Shown here piece by piece: positions 6,819 through 15,422 of a stretch of 64,000 nucleotides of DNA. Both the position numbers and the translations under genes were made by a program. Source of the stretch: Blautia sp. (GTDB taxonomy: Bacteria; Bacillota; Clostridia; Lachnospirales; Lachnospiraceae); contig JAMPHB010000002.1 in NCBI GenBank assembly GCA_023663685.1, positions 1 to 64,000 on the forward strand, in the 5' to 3' direction. Each line of letters starts with the position of its first letter. Position 1 is the stretch's first letter. Below the pieces are notes generated by a model, which worked only from the letters and a program-made list of their open reading frames with translations, made no database searches and was not told the origin of the DNA.

Positions 6819-8732
6819 TTAAATATCAAGCTCTGCATCTCTCGCGTGCTCGTAGATAAAGGCCTTCCGGGGCGGCACATCCGTCCCCATCAGCATCGCA
6901 GTCACGTCGGAGGCCATGCGGCCGTCCTCAATCTCGATACGCTTCATCACCCGTGTCTCGGGATTTAAGGTCGTCTCCCAGAGCTGGTCGGCGTCCATCT
7001 CCCCCAGTCCCTTGTACCGCTGGAGGGTAAAGCTTCCCGTATGGGTCTTTCTGTATTTTTCCAGCGCCGCATCGTCATAGAGATACTGCTCCTTCCCTTT
7101 CGCCGGAATCACCTTGTACAGTGGGGGCATCGCCACATACACATGCCCCTCGAAAATAAGCTCCGGCATGAACCGGTAGAACAGGGTTAAAAGCAGGGTG
7201 GAAATGTGCGCCCCATCCACATCGGCATCCGCCATAATAATAATCTTGTCGTAGCGCAGCTTCGCAATATCAAAATCGTTGCCGTACCCCTCGGAAAAGC
7301 CACAGCCAAATGCGTTGATCATGGTCTTAATCTCGGCGTTTGCCAGCACCTTGTCGATGCTCGCCTTCTCCACGTTTAAGATTTTTCCGCGAATCGGCAT
7401 AATCGCCTGATACATACGGTTTCGCGCCATCTTGGCGGAACCCCCGGCAGAATCTCCCTCCACAATAAAAATCTCACAGTTTTTCGCGTCCCGGCTCTCA
7501 CAGTTCGCCAGCTTGCCGTTGGAGTCAAAGGAAAATTTCTGCTTCGTCAAAAGATTCGTCCGCGCCTTCTCCTCCGCCTTGCGGATTTTCGCCGCCTTTT
7601 CCGCACAGCCGATCACAATCTTTAGAATCTCGAGATTCTTGTCAAAATACAGCGGCACCTCATCGCTTGTCACCTTTCCGGTGGCGCGGTTTGCATCCTG
7701 GTTGTCCAGCTTCGTCTTGGTCTGCCCCTCAAAACGGGGATCCGGGTGCTTGATCGACACCACGGCGGTCATACCGTTGCGCACGTCCGCTCCGTTAAAA
7801 TTCGCATCCTTGTCCTTTAAGATTCCCAGCTCCCTCGCATAGGCGTTGATGATTGTCGTAAATGCCGTCTTAAAGCCCGTCAGATGCGCGCCTCCCTCGG
7901 AGTTATAGATGTTGTTGCAGAAGCCTAAGATATTCTCGTGGAACTCCCCCGTGTACTGGAATGCCACTTCCACCGCAATCCCCTCGCTCTCGCCCTTATA
8001 GTAGATCACGTCGTGCAATACCTCGATATTGCTGTTGATATCCTTGACAAAGCCCACGATGCCGTCGGGCTCGTGGTACTCGATGTGCTCCGGCACCTCT
8101 CGCCTCCTATCCTCGTAGATGATGGTGAGGGCAGGATTTAAGTAGGCCGTCTCATGCATACGGCTTTTGACCTCGTCCTCCTTAAAGCGCGTCCGCTCAA
8201 AGATTTCCTGGTCTGGAAGAAAATTGATTTTTGTCCCGGTCTTTTTGGTCTTTCCGAGCTTCGGCAGCAGACCGTTCTCCAGCTTCACCACCGGATTTCC
8301 CTTCTCATAGCGGTCGTGGTGAATCTCTCCTCCCTGGCAGATTTCCACGTCCATGTATTCCGACAGGGCGTTGACCACGGAGGAACCCACGCCGTGCAGA
8401 CCGCCGCTGGTCTTGTACACCGAGCTGTCGAACTTACCTCCCGCGTGGAGTGTCGAGAATACGATCCGCGCCGCCGAGACGCCCTTTGCGTGCATCCCCA
8501 CCGGAATTCCACGGCCATTGTCCTCCACGGTGCAGGAGCCGTCCTTCTCCAGCGTTACCCATATGGTATCGCAGGCTCCCGCCAGATGCTCGTCCACAGA
8601 GTTGTCCACGATCTCATAGATCAGGTGGTTCAATCCCTTCGTCGTGACGCTTCCAATGTACATGCCGGGGCGTTTTCTCACGGCCTCCAGCCCCTCCAGC
8701 ACCGCGATGCTGCTCGCATCATACTTTGCCAT
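6819..8732 (-). CDS. parE: Type IIA DNA topoisomerase subunit B (ParE/GyrB-like)
   Basis: A 637-residue ATPase subunit. The GHKL fold is seen from the N terminus: RPGMYIG, then the EIVDNSVDEHLAG helix with the catalytic Glu, DNGRGIPVG, and the GGLHGVGSSVVNALS ATP lid. The Toprim domain follows with EGDSAGGSA and the DADVDGAHI acidic cluster, ending with the QRYKGLGEMDADQLW segment. It forms an A2B2 enzyme with the product of the next gene, 17 bases downstream. Upstream, only the structured repeat at 8753-8847 separates it from the CdaR-type regulator, and no clear promoter lies in that gap. Confidence 0.9.
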   Translation of the reverse strand: MAKYDASSIAVLEGLEAVRKRPGMYIGSVTTKGLNHLIYEIVDNSVDEHLAGACDTIWVTLEKDGSCTVEDNGRGIPVGMHAKGVSAARIVFSTLHAGGKFDSSVYKTSGGLHGVGSSVVNALSEYMDVEICQGGEIHHDRYEKGNPVVKLENGLLPKLGKTKKTGTKINFLPDQEIFERTRFKEDEVKSRMHETAYLNPALTIIYEDRRREVPEHIEYHEPDGIVGFVKDINSNIEVLHDVIYYKGESEGIAVEVAFQYTGEFHENILGFCNNIYNSEGGAHLTGFKTAFTTIINAYARELGILKDKDANFNGADVRNGMTAVVSIKHPDPRFEGQTKTKLDNQDANRATGKVTSDEVPLYFDKNLEILKIVIGCAEKAAKIRKAEEKARTNLLTKQKFSFDSNGKLANCESRDAKNCEIFIVEGDSAGGSAKMARNRMYQAIMPIRGKILNVEKASIDKVLANAEIKTMINAFGCGFSEGYGNDFDIAKLRYDKIIIMADADVDGAHISTLLLTLFYRFMPELIFEGHVYVAMPPLYKVIPAKGKEQYLYDDAALEKYRKTHTGSFTLQRYKGLGEMDADQLWETTLNPETRVMKRIEIEDGRMASDVTAMLMGTDVPPRKAFIYEHARDAELDI

Positions 8733-8752
8733 TTTCTATCTAACTCCTTTCA

Positions 8753-8847
8753 ACTACAGCTCTCAAATGAGCCCTGCTATGCAAATTCCTCGCTTTGCTC
8801 GGAAAGCAGGGCGTAGGCAGTACCTTCTTCGAAGGTACTACAGCTCT
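8753..8847. repeat. Structured repeat element with 11-bp direct flanks at the CdaR gene end
   Basis: ACTACAGCTCT occurs at 8753-8763 and again at 8837-8847. Between them is a nested structure: outer stem GCCCTGCT (8771-8778) with AGCAGGGC (8805-8812), unpaired ATGCAAA (8779-8785), inner stem TTCC/GGAA (8786-8804), then GTAGG (8813-8817) and a perfect dyad AGTACCTTC-TTC-GAAGGTACT (8819-8839). The stop codon of the CdaR-type gene (8838-8840) lies in the dyad. The unpaired ATGCAAA and GTAGG and the order of the stems recur in the tandem element at 56821-56991, although the stem sequences differ. It is a mobile-looking repeat or an RNA structure; the class is unknown. Confidence 0.65.
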
Positions 8848-9923
8848 TTCATATGTGCGATGACCATGACGGCGATACGGAAGGTCATTGCGTCGTCAAA
8901 GGTCCGGATATCGAGACCGATCGCCTTTTCAATCCGCTCCAGCCTGTACACCAGTGTATTCCGGTGAACATACAGCTGTCTGGCGGTCTCGGATATATTC
9001 AGATTATTTTCGAAAAACTTGTTGATGGTGGACATGGATTCCTCATCCTCCAGTATTTCCGGGACTTTTTCCCCAAATACCTCCCGGATGAACATTTCGC
9101 AAAGGCTCATGGGAAGCTGGTAGATTAACCGTCCGATTCCAAGCCTTCCGTAGGAAATGGTATCGTACTCCGCATAGAAGACCCGCCCCACCTCGAGAGC
9201 CATGCGCGCCTCCTGATAGGACTGTGCGATCTCCGGCAGCTGGCGCACTACATTTCCGTAGCCCACCCGTACCCGGATCATCGCCTCCGCGTGCAGATTG
9301 TCCGTAAGACGCCCCGCAATCTCCGCCAGCTCCCTGTCCATATTCTCCTCTTTGATGGAGCTGACGTCCTTGACGAGAATCACGCTGTGCTGATCCACGC
9401 CGGTCACAAAGTCTCCCATACGGATATTCGCCAGATTTTTCACCAGCTCCATCGCGACATCGTTATTCTTGCTTCCCGTGTCGATCACATAGACCACCCG
9501 GGCAGCCTCCCCGATATGGTGCTTCTTCGCCTTACTGAAAATGTCCACGACAAGCATATTGCCAAGCAGGACATTCTGGATAAAATTATTCCGGTCGAAC
9601 TGCTCCGCATAACTCATCGCAAGATTGCGGATCTGGCATACCGCCATCTGCGCGCACACTGCCATCGTATCGTCCGTCACATGGCAGACAAGAATGTACT
9701 CCGTCTCTCCCTCTACGACCACCTTGAAAAAATGGTAATCGTGATAGATCTGACGCTCCGCCATGGACTCGGCAAAATCCGCCACCATGGTCTCAAAAGT
9801 GGGCGTGATTTCGATTCCGACAGAGGCCACCAGCTTTCCCTTCGCATTGTACAGGGAACTGTCCAGATGGCTGATCTCCTGAATCTCCTCCAATGAATTC
9901 TGCAGCTTTTGATTTGATAGCAT
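8838..9923 (-). CDS. CdaR/PucR-family transcriptional regulator
   Basis: A 361-residue protein whose C-terminal region (about residues 305-355) has the PucR-type helix-turn-helix: FFENNLNISETARQLYVHRN followed by TLVYRLERIE. The middle resembles the GGDEF-like domain found in CdaR proteins. The N-terminal 100 residues look like a small sensory domain, but not clearly the standard sugar-diacid domain. Family members activate carbon-source genes. It lies directly downstream of the sugar ABC ATPase gene, separated by a terminator, and upstream of parE. Its own ribosome site GGGGAGG precedes the ATG at 9923. Its target is not evident. Confidence 0.8.
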   Translation of the reverse strand: MLSNQKLQNSLEEIQEISHLDSSLYNAKGKLVASVGIEITPTFETMVADFAESMAERQIYHDYHFFKVVVEGETEYILVCHVTDDTMAVCAQMAVCQIRNLAMSYAEQFDRNNFIQNVLLGNMLVVDIFSKAKKHHIGEAARVVYVIDTGSKNNDVAMELVKNLANIRMGDFVTGVDQHSVILVKDVSSIKEENMDRELAEIAGRLTDNLHAEAMIRVRVGYGNVVRQLPEIAQSYQEARMALEVGRVFYAEYDTISYGRLGIGRLIYQLPMSLCEMFIREVFGEKVPEILEDEESMSTINKFFENNLNISETARQLYVHRNTLVYRLERIEKAIGLDIRTFDDAMTFRIAVMVIAHMKEL

Positions 9924-9943
9924 AGGTATCCTCCCCGCATAAA

Positions 9944-9968
9944 AACCGGGTGTAAACTACACCCGGTT
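9944..9968 (-). terminator. Rho-independent terminator of the sugar ABC ATPase gene
   Basis: On the minus strand an 11-base-pair stem AACCGGGTGTA / TACACCCGGTT with a three-base loop is followed by TTTTTAT. It lies 28 bases after the stop codon at 9996 and just before the ribosome site of the CdaR-type gene. Confidence 0.9.
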
Positions 9969-9995
9969 AATTTACAGCTATTTAATTTTAACGGA

Positions 9996-11108
9996 CTAAT
10001 TCGTAATTGTCAACTCGGTGTCCTTGTCAAACACATGAATCTTGTTCGGATCGAAAGCGAGCTTGATGTGATCGCCGTAACGTGCCGGAGTATCGGAATC
10101 TACTCTCGCGGTCATGTTTGCTCCCGCAACGGTGTAGTACAAAAGAACCTCTGCACCTAAGAGCTCGTATCCGGTCACATCGGACTCAACTACGCTTGAT
10201 GCATGTTTCTCAAGCATCTCCGGATCGTCGCTGATATCCTCAGGACGAATACCAAGTACGACCGTCTTGCCGGCGTATCCGCCGTCGAGAACCTTCTTAG
10301 ACTTCTCAGCCGGAAGGTCAATGGAGAACTCGCCAAACTTCAGGGTTGCGGTAGAGCCGTTTGCAACAACGCTCGCATCCACAAAGTTCATCTGCGGAGA
10401 TCCGATGAAGCCTGCAACAAACAGATTGTTCGGCTCATTGTACAGCTTCTGCGGAGAATCTACCTGCATGATCACGCCGTCCTTCAGTACGACGATTCTG
10501 GTTCCCAGCGTCATAGCCTCTGTCTGGTCATGGGTTACATAGATGATGGTAGCTCCTAAACGGTTATGTAAAGAAGCGATTTCAGATCTCATCTGTACAC
10601 GGAGCTTTGCATCCAGGTTGGAGAGCGGCTCATCCATCAGGAATACCTTCGGGTTACGGACGATTGCACGTCCCATGGCAACACGCTGTCTCTGTCCACC
10701 GGAAAGAGCCTTCGGCTTGCGGTCTAACAGCTTCTCCAGATCAAGGATTCTTGCAGCCTCCTCAACCTTTGCCTTAATCTCATCCTTGGGTACCTTGCGC
10801 AGCTTCAGACCGAATGCCATGTTGTCAAATACGGTCATGTGCGGATACAGAGCGTAATTCTGGAATACCATTGCGATATCTCTGTCCTTCGGCTCTACAT
10901 CATTCATCAGCTTGCCGTCGATAATCAGCTCGCCGGAAGAAATCTCCTCCAGACCTGCAACCATACGAAGGGTGGTAGACTTACCACATCCGGACGGTCC
11001 TACGAAAATGATGAATTCCTTGTCCTCAACCTCAAGGTTGAAATCCTTTACTGCCTCAAAGCCGTTTGAGTAAACCTTACAGATGTTCTTCAATGATAAA
11101 CTTGCCAT
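9996..11108 (-). CDS. ugpC: Sugar ABC transporter ATP-binding protein (UgpC/MsmK/MalK type)
   Basis: A 370-residue ABC ATPase: Walker A GPSGCGKST at 37-45, Q-loop in VFQNYALYPHM, signature LSGGQRQR, Walker B FLMDEPLSNLD and the switch His in VTHDQTEA. The C-terminal 130 residues form the TOBE/OB regulatory domain of the CUT1 sugar importer group (GIRPEDI). No permease or binding protein gene is nearby, so it probably powers several sugar importers, as MsmK does in other Bacillota. It is a single-gene transcript with a terminator behind and a long leader in front containing a 12-base palindrome (11181-11192). Confidence 0.92.
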   Translation of the reverse strand: MASLSLKNICKVYSNGFEAVKDFNLEVEDKEFIIFVGPSGCGKSTTLRMVAGLEEISSGELIIDGKLMNDVEPKDRDIAMVFQNYALYPHMTVFDNMAFGLKLRKVPKDEIKAKVEEAARILDLEKLLDRKPKALSGGQRQRVAMGRAIVRNPKVFLMDEPLSNLDAKLRVQMRSEIASLHNRLGATIIYVTHDQTEAMTLGTRIVVLKDGVIMQVDSPQKLYNEPNNLFVAGFIGSPQMNFVDASVVANGSTATLKFGEFSIDLPAEKSKKVLDGGYAGKTVVLGIRPEDISDDPEMLEKHASSVVESDVTGYELLGAEVLLYYTVAGANMTARVDSDTPARYGDHIKLAFDPNKIHVFDKDTELTITN

Positions 11109-11180
11109 TTCTAAAAACCTCCTAAGTATTTTCTTCTATATATCCCCACTGGGATTTCCTACATTTGTATCATACCGAAT

Positions 11181-11192
11181 ATTTGTACAAAT
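11181..11192. promoter_or_regulatory. 12-bp perfect palindrome upstream of ugpC (possible operator)
   Basis: ATTTGTACAAAT is a perfect palindrome about 75 bases before the ugpC start. On the minus strand TATGAT follows it after four bases and could be a -10, so the palindrome would lie in the promoter spacer. It does not match a CRE site. Function is inferred from position only. Confidence 0.35.
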
Positions 11193-11199
11193 TACCACC

Positions 11200-11241
11200 G
11201 TCAAAGCGACAAAGATTTGTATTTCTTCTTGGCACTTTGAC
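11200..11241 (-). terminator. Hairpin after the phosphoribosyltransferase-like gene
   Basis: On the minus strand GTCAAAGTG pairs with CGCTTTGAC (nine pairs including one G-T) across a 24-base loop, beginning seven bases after the stop at 11249. No run of T follows, so termination is doubtful; the pairing fits only the minus-strand RNA. Confidence 0.35.
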
Positions 11242-11248
11242 GAAAATA

Positions 11249-11890
11249 CTATAGCTTCGAATAGCCAAAGCCATTGACCATCGCCTCAATTCTGTGTCCT
11301 TTCCGGCAGAAAGGACAGTCGTGGGCGCTATATGCCTCGTAATTGGGAACATCCTCCTGATTAAACAGACATTCGATTTCCTGGTCGTCCACCTGCCCCA
11401 CCGTGCTGAATATGGACGCCACGCACTCCACCACGCCCCCGTAATAGCGGATGCACTCTAAGCTTCTCCTGATTGTCTCTCCGGTGGTCGTGGTCGCTAA
11501 CAGCAGCACAATGTGCTTTCCCGCAATGGCGTTTTTGATATTGTCCCGAAAGAGCATCTGGTTATTGTTGTTCACCTCGGGAGAGACTACATAGACCGTC
11601 TCGTGGCGGTTGGTAGACAGTATGCCGCTCTTTTCAATCTCCTGACTCAAAAATGCACCGATCACCTCGGTGCCGTCCATGCAGACGATCGTATCTATAT
11701 AGGCAGTCCTTAACATGTGGTGGCAGAGAACCTTGGCTGTCTCTAAGGCCTCGCTGGCGCGGGTCTTTAAGCTGGTCACATCCACATAGTAATTGATGTG
11801 GGAGTGGCTGGTGGCAAAATGGCCGGGTATCGCGTGAAGCGCGAGCATACTGCTCTCCTTCGAGTAAAATTTAACAGTGCGGTTTTCCAT
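11249..11890 (-). CDS. Phosphoribosyltransferase-like protein with degenerate PRPP loop
   Basis: A 213-residue protein resembling orotate phosphoribosyltransferases. The expected PRPP-binding region at about 128-142 reads IVLLLATTTTGETIRR: the TTG part is kept, but the two acidic residues that normally precede it (as in VDDVITTG) are replaced by Leu-Ala. The C terminus has CPFCRKGHR (Cys192, Cys195), a possible metal-binding pair not usual in the family. It may therefore be a regulatory or altered enzyme rather than PyrE. It follows dut by 33 bases and ends the der-plsY-gpsA-dut run. A GGAGG ribosome site precedes the ATG. Confidence 0.65.
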   Translation of the reverse strand: MENRTVKFYSKESSMLALHAIPGHFATSHSHINYYVDVTSLKTRASEALETAKVLCHHMLRTAYIDTIVCMDGTEVIGAFLSQEIEKSGILSTNRHETVYVVSPEVNNNNQMLFRDNIKNAIAGKHIVLLLATTTTGETIRRSLECIRYYGGVVECVASIFSTVGQVDDQEIECLFNQEDVPNYEAYSAHDCPFCRKGHRIEAMVNGFGYSKL

Positions 11891-11923
11891 GTGTAAATAC
11901 CTCCTTTACCTTTCCATTATATA

Positions 11924-12358
11924 CTATGATCTTCCAGTGCTTCCAAAGCCTCCTCTGTCTGCATTCCCCAAATGCGCTGCCTCCTCAAACACGAGGGGCG
12001 GCTGATTCTTCATAATGCGGAACTGGGCGATGCGGTCATTGACATGGACAACGGTGTCCCTCGTCGCGTAGACCGGCATCCGCCACATATCGTTGTCGCC
12101 GCAATAGGAGCCGTCCACGACGCCCATACTGTTGGTCTGCAGAAGCCCCCATGTCTTAAAGGTGGAGCTTCTGGGAACAAGATGTGCCTCATAGCCCTTC
12201 GGCAGCTCCATCGCCACTCCCAGGGGAATCAGCGCGAAATCTCCCGCCTTTAGGGCCACCTCCTCGCTGACTCTCATGTCAATCCAGTCGGATTTGCCGT
12301 CAATATAGGTCAGCCTCTCGATTTCATCTGAGAAGTATTTGATTTTAATTGTCTCCAT
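11924..12358 (-). CDS. dut: dUTP diphosphatase (trimeric dUTPase)
   Basis: A 144-residue enzyme that hydrolyses dUTP to dUMP, keeping uracil out of DNA and feeding dTMP synthesis. All five dUTPase motifs are seen: D27-M-R, PRSS at 62-65, [10 protein letters not shown] from 79, DRIAQ at 108-112 and the C-terminal [10 protein letters not shown] arm. The order and length fit the homotrimeric type. It lies three bases after gpsA, so they are co-transcribed. A small oddity is Cys-Gly-Asp where many enzymes have Arg-Gly-Glu in motif 3. Confidence 0.9.
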   Translation of the reverse strand: METIKIKYFSDEIERLTYIDGKSDWIDMRVSEEVALKAGDFALIPLGVAMELPKGYEAHLVPRSSTFKTWGLLQTNSMGVVDGSYCGDNDMWRMPVYATRDTVVHVNDRIAQFRIMKNQPPLVFEEAAHLGNADRGGFGSTGRS

Positions 12359-12361
12359 ATC

Positions 12362-13375
12362 CTATTCCTTCCACTCCAGGTTGTGGTTCTCCACCCTGCG
12401 CTCTCTGAGCATCAGGTCAGTGACTGCCTCCTTCGCCGGTTTGTCCTCAAAGAGTACACGGTTCACCTCCTCGATGATGGGCAGCTCTACGCCGTACTTT
12501 TTGGAGAGGGCAAGCGCCGCTTTCGCGGAATATATCCCTTCCACCACCATTTTGACCTCCCGGGTGGCCTCCTTCATGGTACAGCCCTGCCCGATCAGCA
12601 TACCCGCCTTCCGGTTACGGCTGTGCCTGCTCTCGCAGGTAACGATCAGATCCCCGATTCCGGTGAGACCGTTTAAGGTTTCAAGATGCGCGCCCATGGC
12701 AACGGCCAGCCGGGTGATCTCCGCTATGCCGCGGGTGATCAGCGCCGCCTTCGTGTTATCTCCATAGCCCAGGCCGTCGGCCATTCCCGCCGCCAGCGCA
12801 ATCACATTTTTCAGGGAACCGCCCAGCTCCATCCCCAGCATATCCGGGCTTGTATAGACCCGGAACACATCGTTCATAAAAAGATCCTGCATCCTCTCCG
12901 CAGTCCTTTTGCTCTTTGCCCCGGCAACCACGGTCGTGGGAAGCCCGATTCCCACTTCCTCCGCATGGGAGGGGCCGCACATCACCGCCACATCCGCCTG
13001 CTCAATCTCCTGCTCCACGACCTGTGAGAGCGTCATAAGGGTGTTCTCCTCGATGCCCTTGGCAACGCAGACAATCATCTGTCCCTCTGCGACAAACTCC
13101 GCCATACGCCTTGCCGTATCTCTGGTAAATACCGAGGGCACTGCCAGCACCAACAGCTCCTTACCCCCGACCGCCTGCGCCAGCTCTGTGGTAAAAACCA
13201 TATCATCCGGCAGGATCACCCCGGGCAGCTTATCCACATGCTCATGCTTTTCCTTAAGCATGGCGATCTCGTCTTCCATGACAGACCAGACAGTCACTTC
13301 ATTTCCATTCGTGTGGAGCAGCTTCGCCAGCGCGATTCCCCAGCTCCCCGCTCCGATTACTCCCGCTTTAGCCAT
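12362..13375 (-). CDS. gpsA: NAD(P)-dependent glycerol-3-phosphate dehydrogenase
   Basis: A 337-residue enzyme that reduces dihydroxyacetone phosphate to sn-glycerol 3-phosphate for phospholipid synthesis. The nucleotide-binding loop GAGSWGIALAKLL starts at residue 7, the CVAKGIE motif and the catalytic lysine region LKNVIALAAGMADGLGYG are present. Its start overlaps the end of plsY by eight bases, and plsY overlaps der. plsY uses the product of GpsA, so the coupling makes metabolic sense. Confidence 0.95.
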   Translation of the reverse strand: MAKAGVIGAGSWGIALAKLLHTNGNEVTVWSVMEDEIAMLKEKHEHVDKLPGVILPDDMVFTTELAQAVGGKELLVLAVPSVFTRDTARRMAEFVAEGQMIVCVAKGIEENTLMTLSQVVEQEIEQADVAVMCGPSHAEEVGIGLPTTVVAGAKSKRTAERMQDLFMNDVFRVYTSPDMLGMELGGSLKNVIALAAGMADGLGYGDNTKAALITRGIAEITRLAVAMGAHLETLNGLTGIGDLIVTCESRHSRNRKAGMLIGQGCTMKEATREVKMVVEGIYSAKAALALSKKYGVELPIIEEVNRVLFEDKPAKEAVTDLMLRERRVENHNLEWKE

Positions 13376-14024
13376 TCTCCTTCTCCTTTTTCATGCCGAA
13401 TTTGTTCTCGGTGCCATGAAGCAGCCGCCCGATGTTCGCCCTGTGCTGCCACAGCGCAAGGAGCGTAAAGCAGCCGCTGACAATATAGAATTCTGTCAGC
13501 ACGGCAGCCGGCATATGCAAAAATCCCATCTGTCCAAACACGATGACCTGAATCAGATAACAGCACACCACAAGAATGGAGCCAAGAGACACATACCGCG
13601 TAACGGCTACCGCTAAAATAAACAGCAAAAGGCAGATGGGAGCCGCCAGCGGGCAGACCGCCAGAATCGTGCCTGAAGTGCAGGCGATTCCCTTCCCTCC
13701 CTTAAAGCCCAAATAGAATGGGAAATTGTGGCCAAGCACGGCGCCCAGCCCCGCGTACAGCTCCAGCACCTTCACCGCATCGGGATAGCGTTTTCCAAAG
13801 AGGAGCCAGACGAGAAGCACCGCAAAAATGGCCTTGAAGAGATCTCCCAGAAAGGTGACGGCTCCCGCCTTCCAGCCTAAAACCCTGAGAGAGTTGGTGG
13901 TCCCGGCGTTGCCGCTTCCCTCCTTACGAATGTCGATGCCCCTGCTTTTTCCGTAAATATATCCGGTCTGGAACAGGCCGAAGACATAGCCCAGCGCCAG
14001 AGAGATGATTCTTACAACTATCAT
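13368..14024 (-). CDS. plsY: Acyl-phosphate:glycerol-3-phosphate acyltransferase
   Basis: A 218-residue membrane enzyme with about five hydrophobic segments that makes lysophosphatidic acid from acyl-phosphate and glycerol 3-phosphate. Family motifs are visible: [14 protein letters not shown] near residue 37, [21 protein letters not shown] in the middle, and a later SLGSI segment. It overlaps the stop of der by four bases and the start of gpsA by eight, giving a tightly coupled der-plsY-gpsA unit. Confidence 0.95.
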   Translation of the reverse strand: MIVVRIISLALGYVFGLFQTGYIYGKSRGIDIRKEGSGNAGTTNSLRVLGWKAGAVTFLGDLFKAIFAVLLVWLLFGKRYPDAVKVLELYAGLGAVLGHNFPFYLGFKGGKGIACTSGTILAVCPLAAPICLLLFILAVAVTRYVSLGSILVVCCYLIQVIVFGQMGFLHMPAAVLTEFYIVSGCFTLLALWQHRANIGRLLHGTENKFGMKKEKENG

Positions 14025-15349
14025 GCCTGCTCTTCCTTTCGTTCTCTCGTGATGAATTTTAAGGCCGTCCCCTGAAAGCCGAAGGTATCCCGGATCCGGT
14101 TCTCGAGATAGCGGGTATAGGAGAAATGCATCAGGTTCTTGTCGTTCACAAACATCACAAAGGTCGGGGGCTTTACTGCCGCCTGCGTCACATAGTAAAT
14201 CCGCAGGCGCCTGCCCTTGTCCGTCGGGGGCTGCTGCATCGCCACGGCCTCCGCCACAATCTCATTTAAGACCCCGGTGGCTACACGCATACTGTTGTTT
14301 GCGATCACCACGTCAATCAAATCAAAAAGCTTATTGACCCTCTGCCCTGACTTCGCCGAAATAAACATAATCTCCGCATAGGGCATGAAGCTTAAGACCT
14401 GCCGGATTCTCTCTGTGTGCTTCTTCACCGTGGAGTTGTCCTTCTCAATGGCGTCCCACTTGTTCACCGCAATGATGATTCCCTTGCCGCGGTCGTGGGC
14501 GATACCCGCAATCTTGGCGTCCTGCTCCGTCACGCCCTCTGTGGCGTCGATGACCAGAACCGCCACGTCCGCACGCTCCACGGCCGACACTGCCCGGATA
14601 ACGCTGTAGCGCTCAATCTCCTCTTTGACCCTGCTCTTGCGGCGCAGGCCGGCGGTATCTATAAATACATATTCCCGCCCCTCGTATTTAATGTCTGTGT
14701 CGATGGCATCCCTCGTGGTGCCTGCAATATCCGACACGATCACCCTCTCCTCGCAGGCCAGCCGGTTCACCAGCGAGGACTTGCCCACATTGGGCTTTCC
14801 GATGATGGCGATCTTGGGCCGCTCGTCCTCCTCCTCCTCCTTCGCGGAGTCCGGGAAGAACTTCACCACCTCGTCGAGCATATCCCCGAGTCCCAGCATC
14901 GAGGATGCTGAAACCGGGCACGGTTCGCCGATGCCAAGATTGTAAAATTCATACACGTCCGGCATAAATTTGTCAAAATCGTCTACCTTGTTGACCACAA
15001 GTATCACCGGCTTTTGGGAGCGCCGCAGCATATCCGCAACCTTCGAATCTGCGTCCACAAGCCCCTGCCGCACGTCGGTGATAAAGAGGATCACATCCGC
15101 GGTATCCATGGCAATCTGCGCCTGCTCCCGCATCCGGGAGAGGATCACATCGCCGCTGTCCGGTTCGATGCCCCCGGTGTCAATCAGTGTGAAATTATAG
15201 TCAAGCCAGCTCACATCTGCATAGATACGGTCTCTCGTGACGCCCGGCGTATCCTTCACGATGGAGATTCTCTCCCCGGCAAGCTTGTTAAAAAGTGTTG
15301 ACTTGCCGACATTCGGCCGCCCCACAATGGCTACGATCGGTCTGCTCAT
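14021..15349 (-). CDS. der: Ribosome biogenesis GTPase Der (EngA)
   Basis: A 442-residue protein with two GTPase domains in tandem, the defining feature of Der. Domain 1 has [10 protein letters not shown] near residue 8, DTGG and NKVD; domain 2 has [10 protein letters not shown] near 183, DTAGL and NKWD. A KH-like domain follows. It acts in assembly of the 50S subunit. It is the first gene of the der-plsY-gpsA-dut run; the 73 bases between it and the ABC permease stop hold no clear terminator. Confidence 0.95.
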   Translation of the reverse strand: MSRPIVAIVGRPNVGKSTLFNKLAGERISIVKDTPGVTRDRIYADVSWLDYNFTLIDTGGIEPDSGDVILSRMREQAQIAMDTADVILFITDVRQGLVDADSKVADMLRRSQKPVILVVNKVDDFDKFMPDVYEFYNLGIGEPCPVSASSMLGLGDMLDEVVKFFPDSAKEEEEDERPKIAIIGKPNVGKSSLVNRLACEERVIVSDIAGTTRDAIDTDIKYEGREYVFIDTAGLRRKSRVKEEIERYSVIRAVSAVERADVAVLVIDATEGVTEQDAKIAGIAHDRGKGIIIAVNKWDAIEKDNSTVKKHTERIRQVLSFMPYAEIMFISAKSGQRVNKLFDLIDVVIANNSMRVATGVLNEIVAEAVAMQQPPTDKGRRLRIYYVTQAAVKPPTFVMFVNDKNLMHFSYTRYLENRIRDTFGFQGTALKFITRERKEEQA

Positions 15350-15422
15350 AATTTATCCTGCCTTACTTTCGATTCTTTGTAACGCATTCATTTTACAGTA
15401 CATGGAGCGACTTGTAAAGTCT

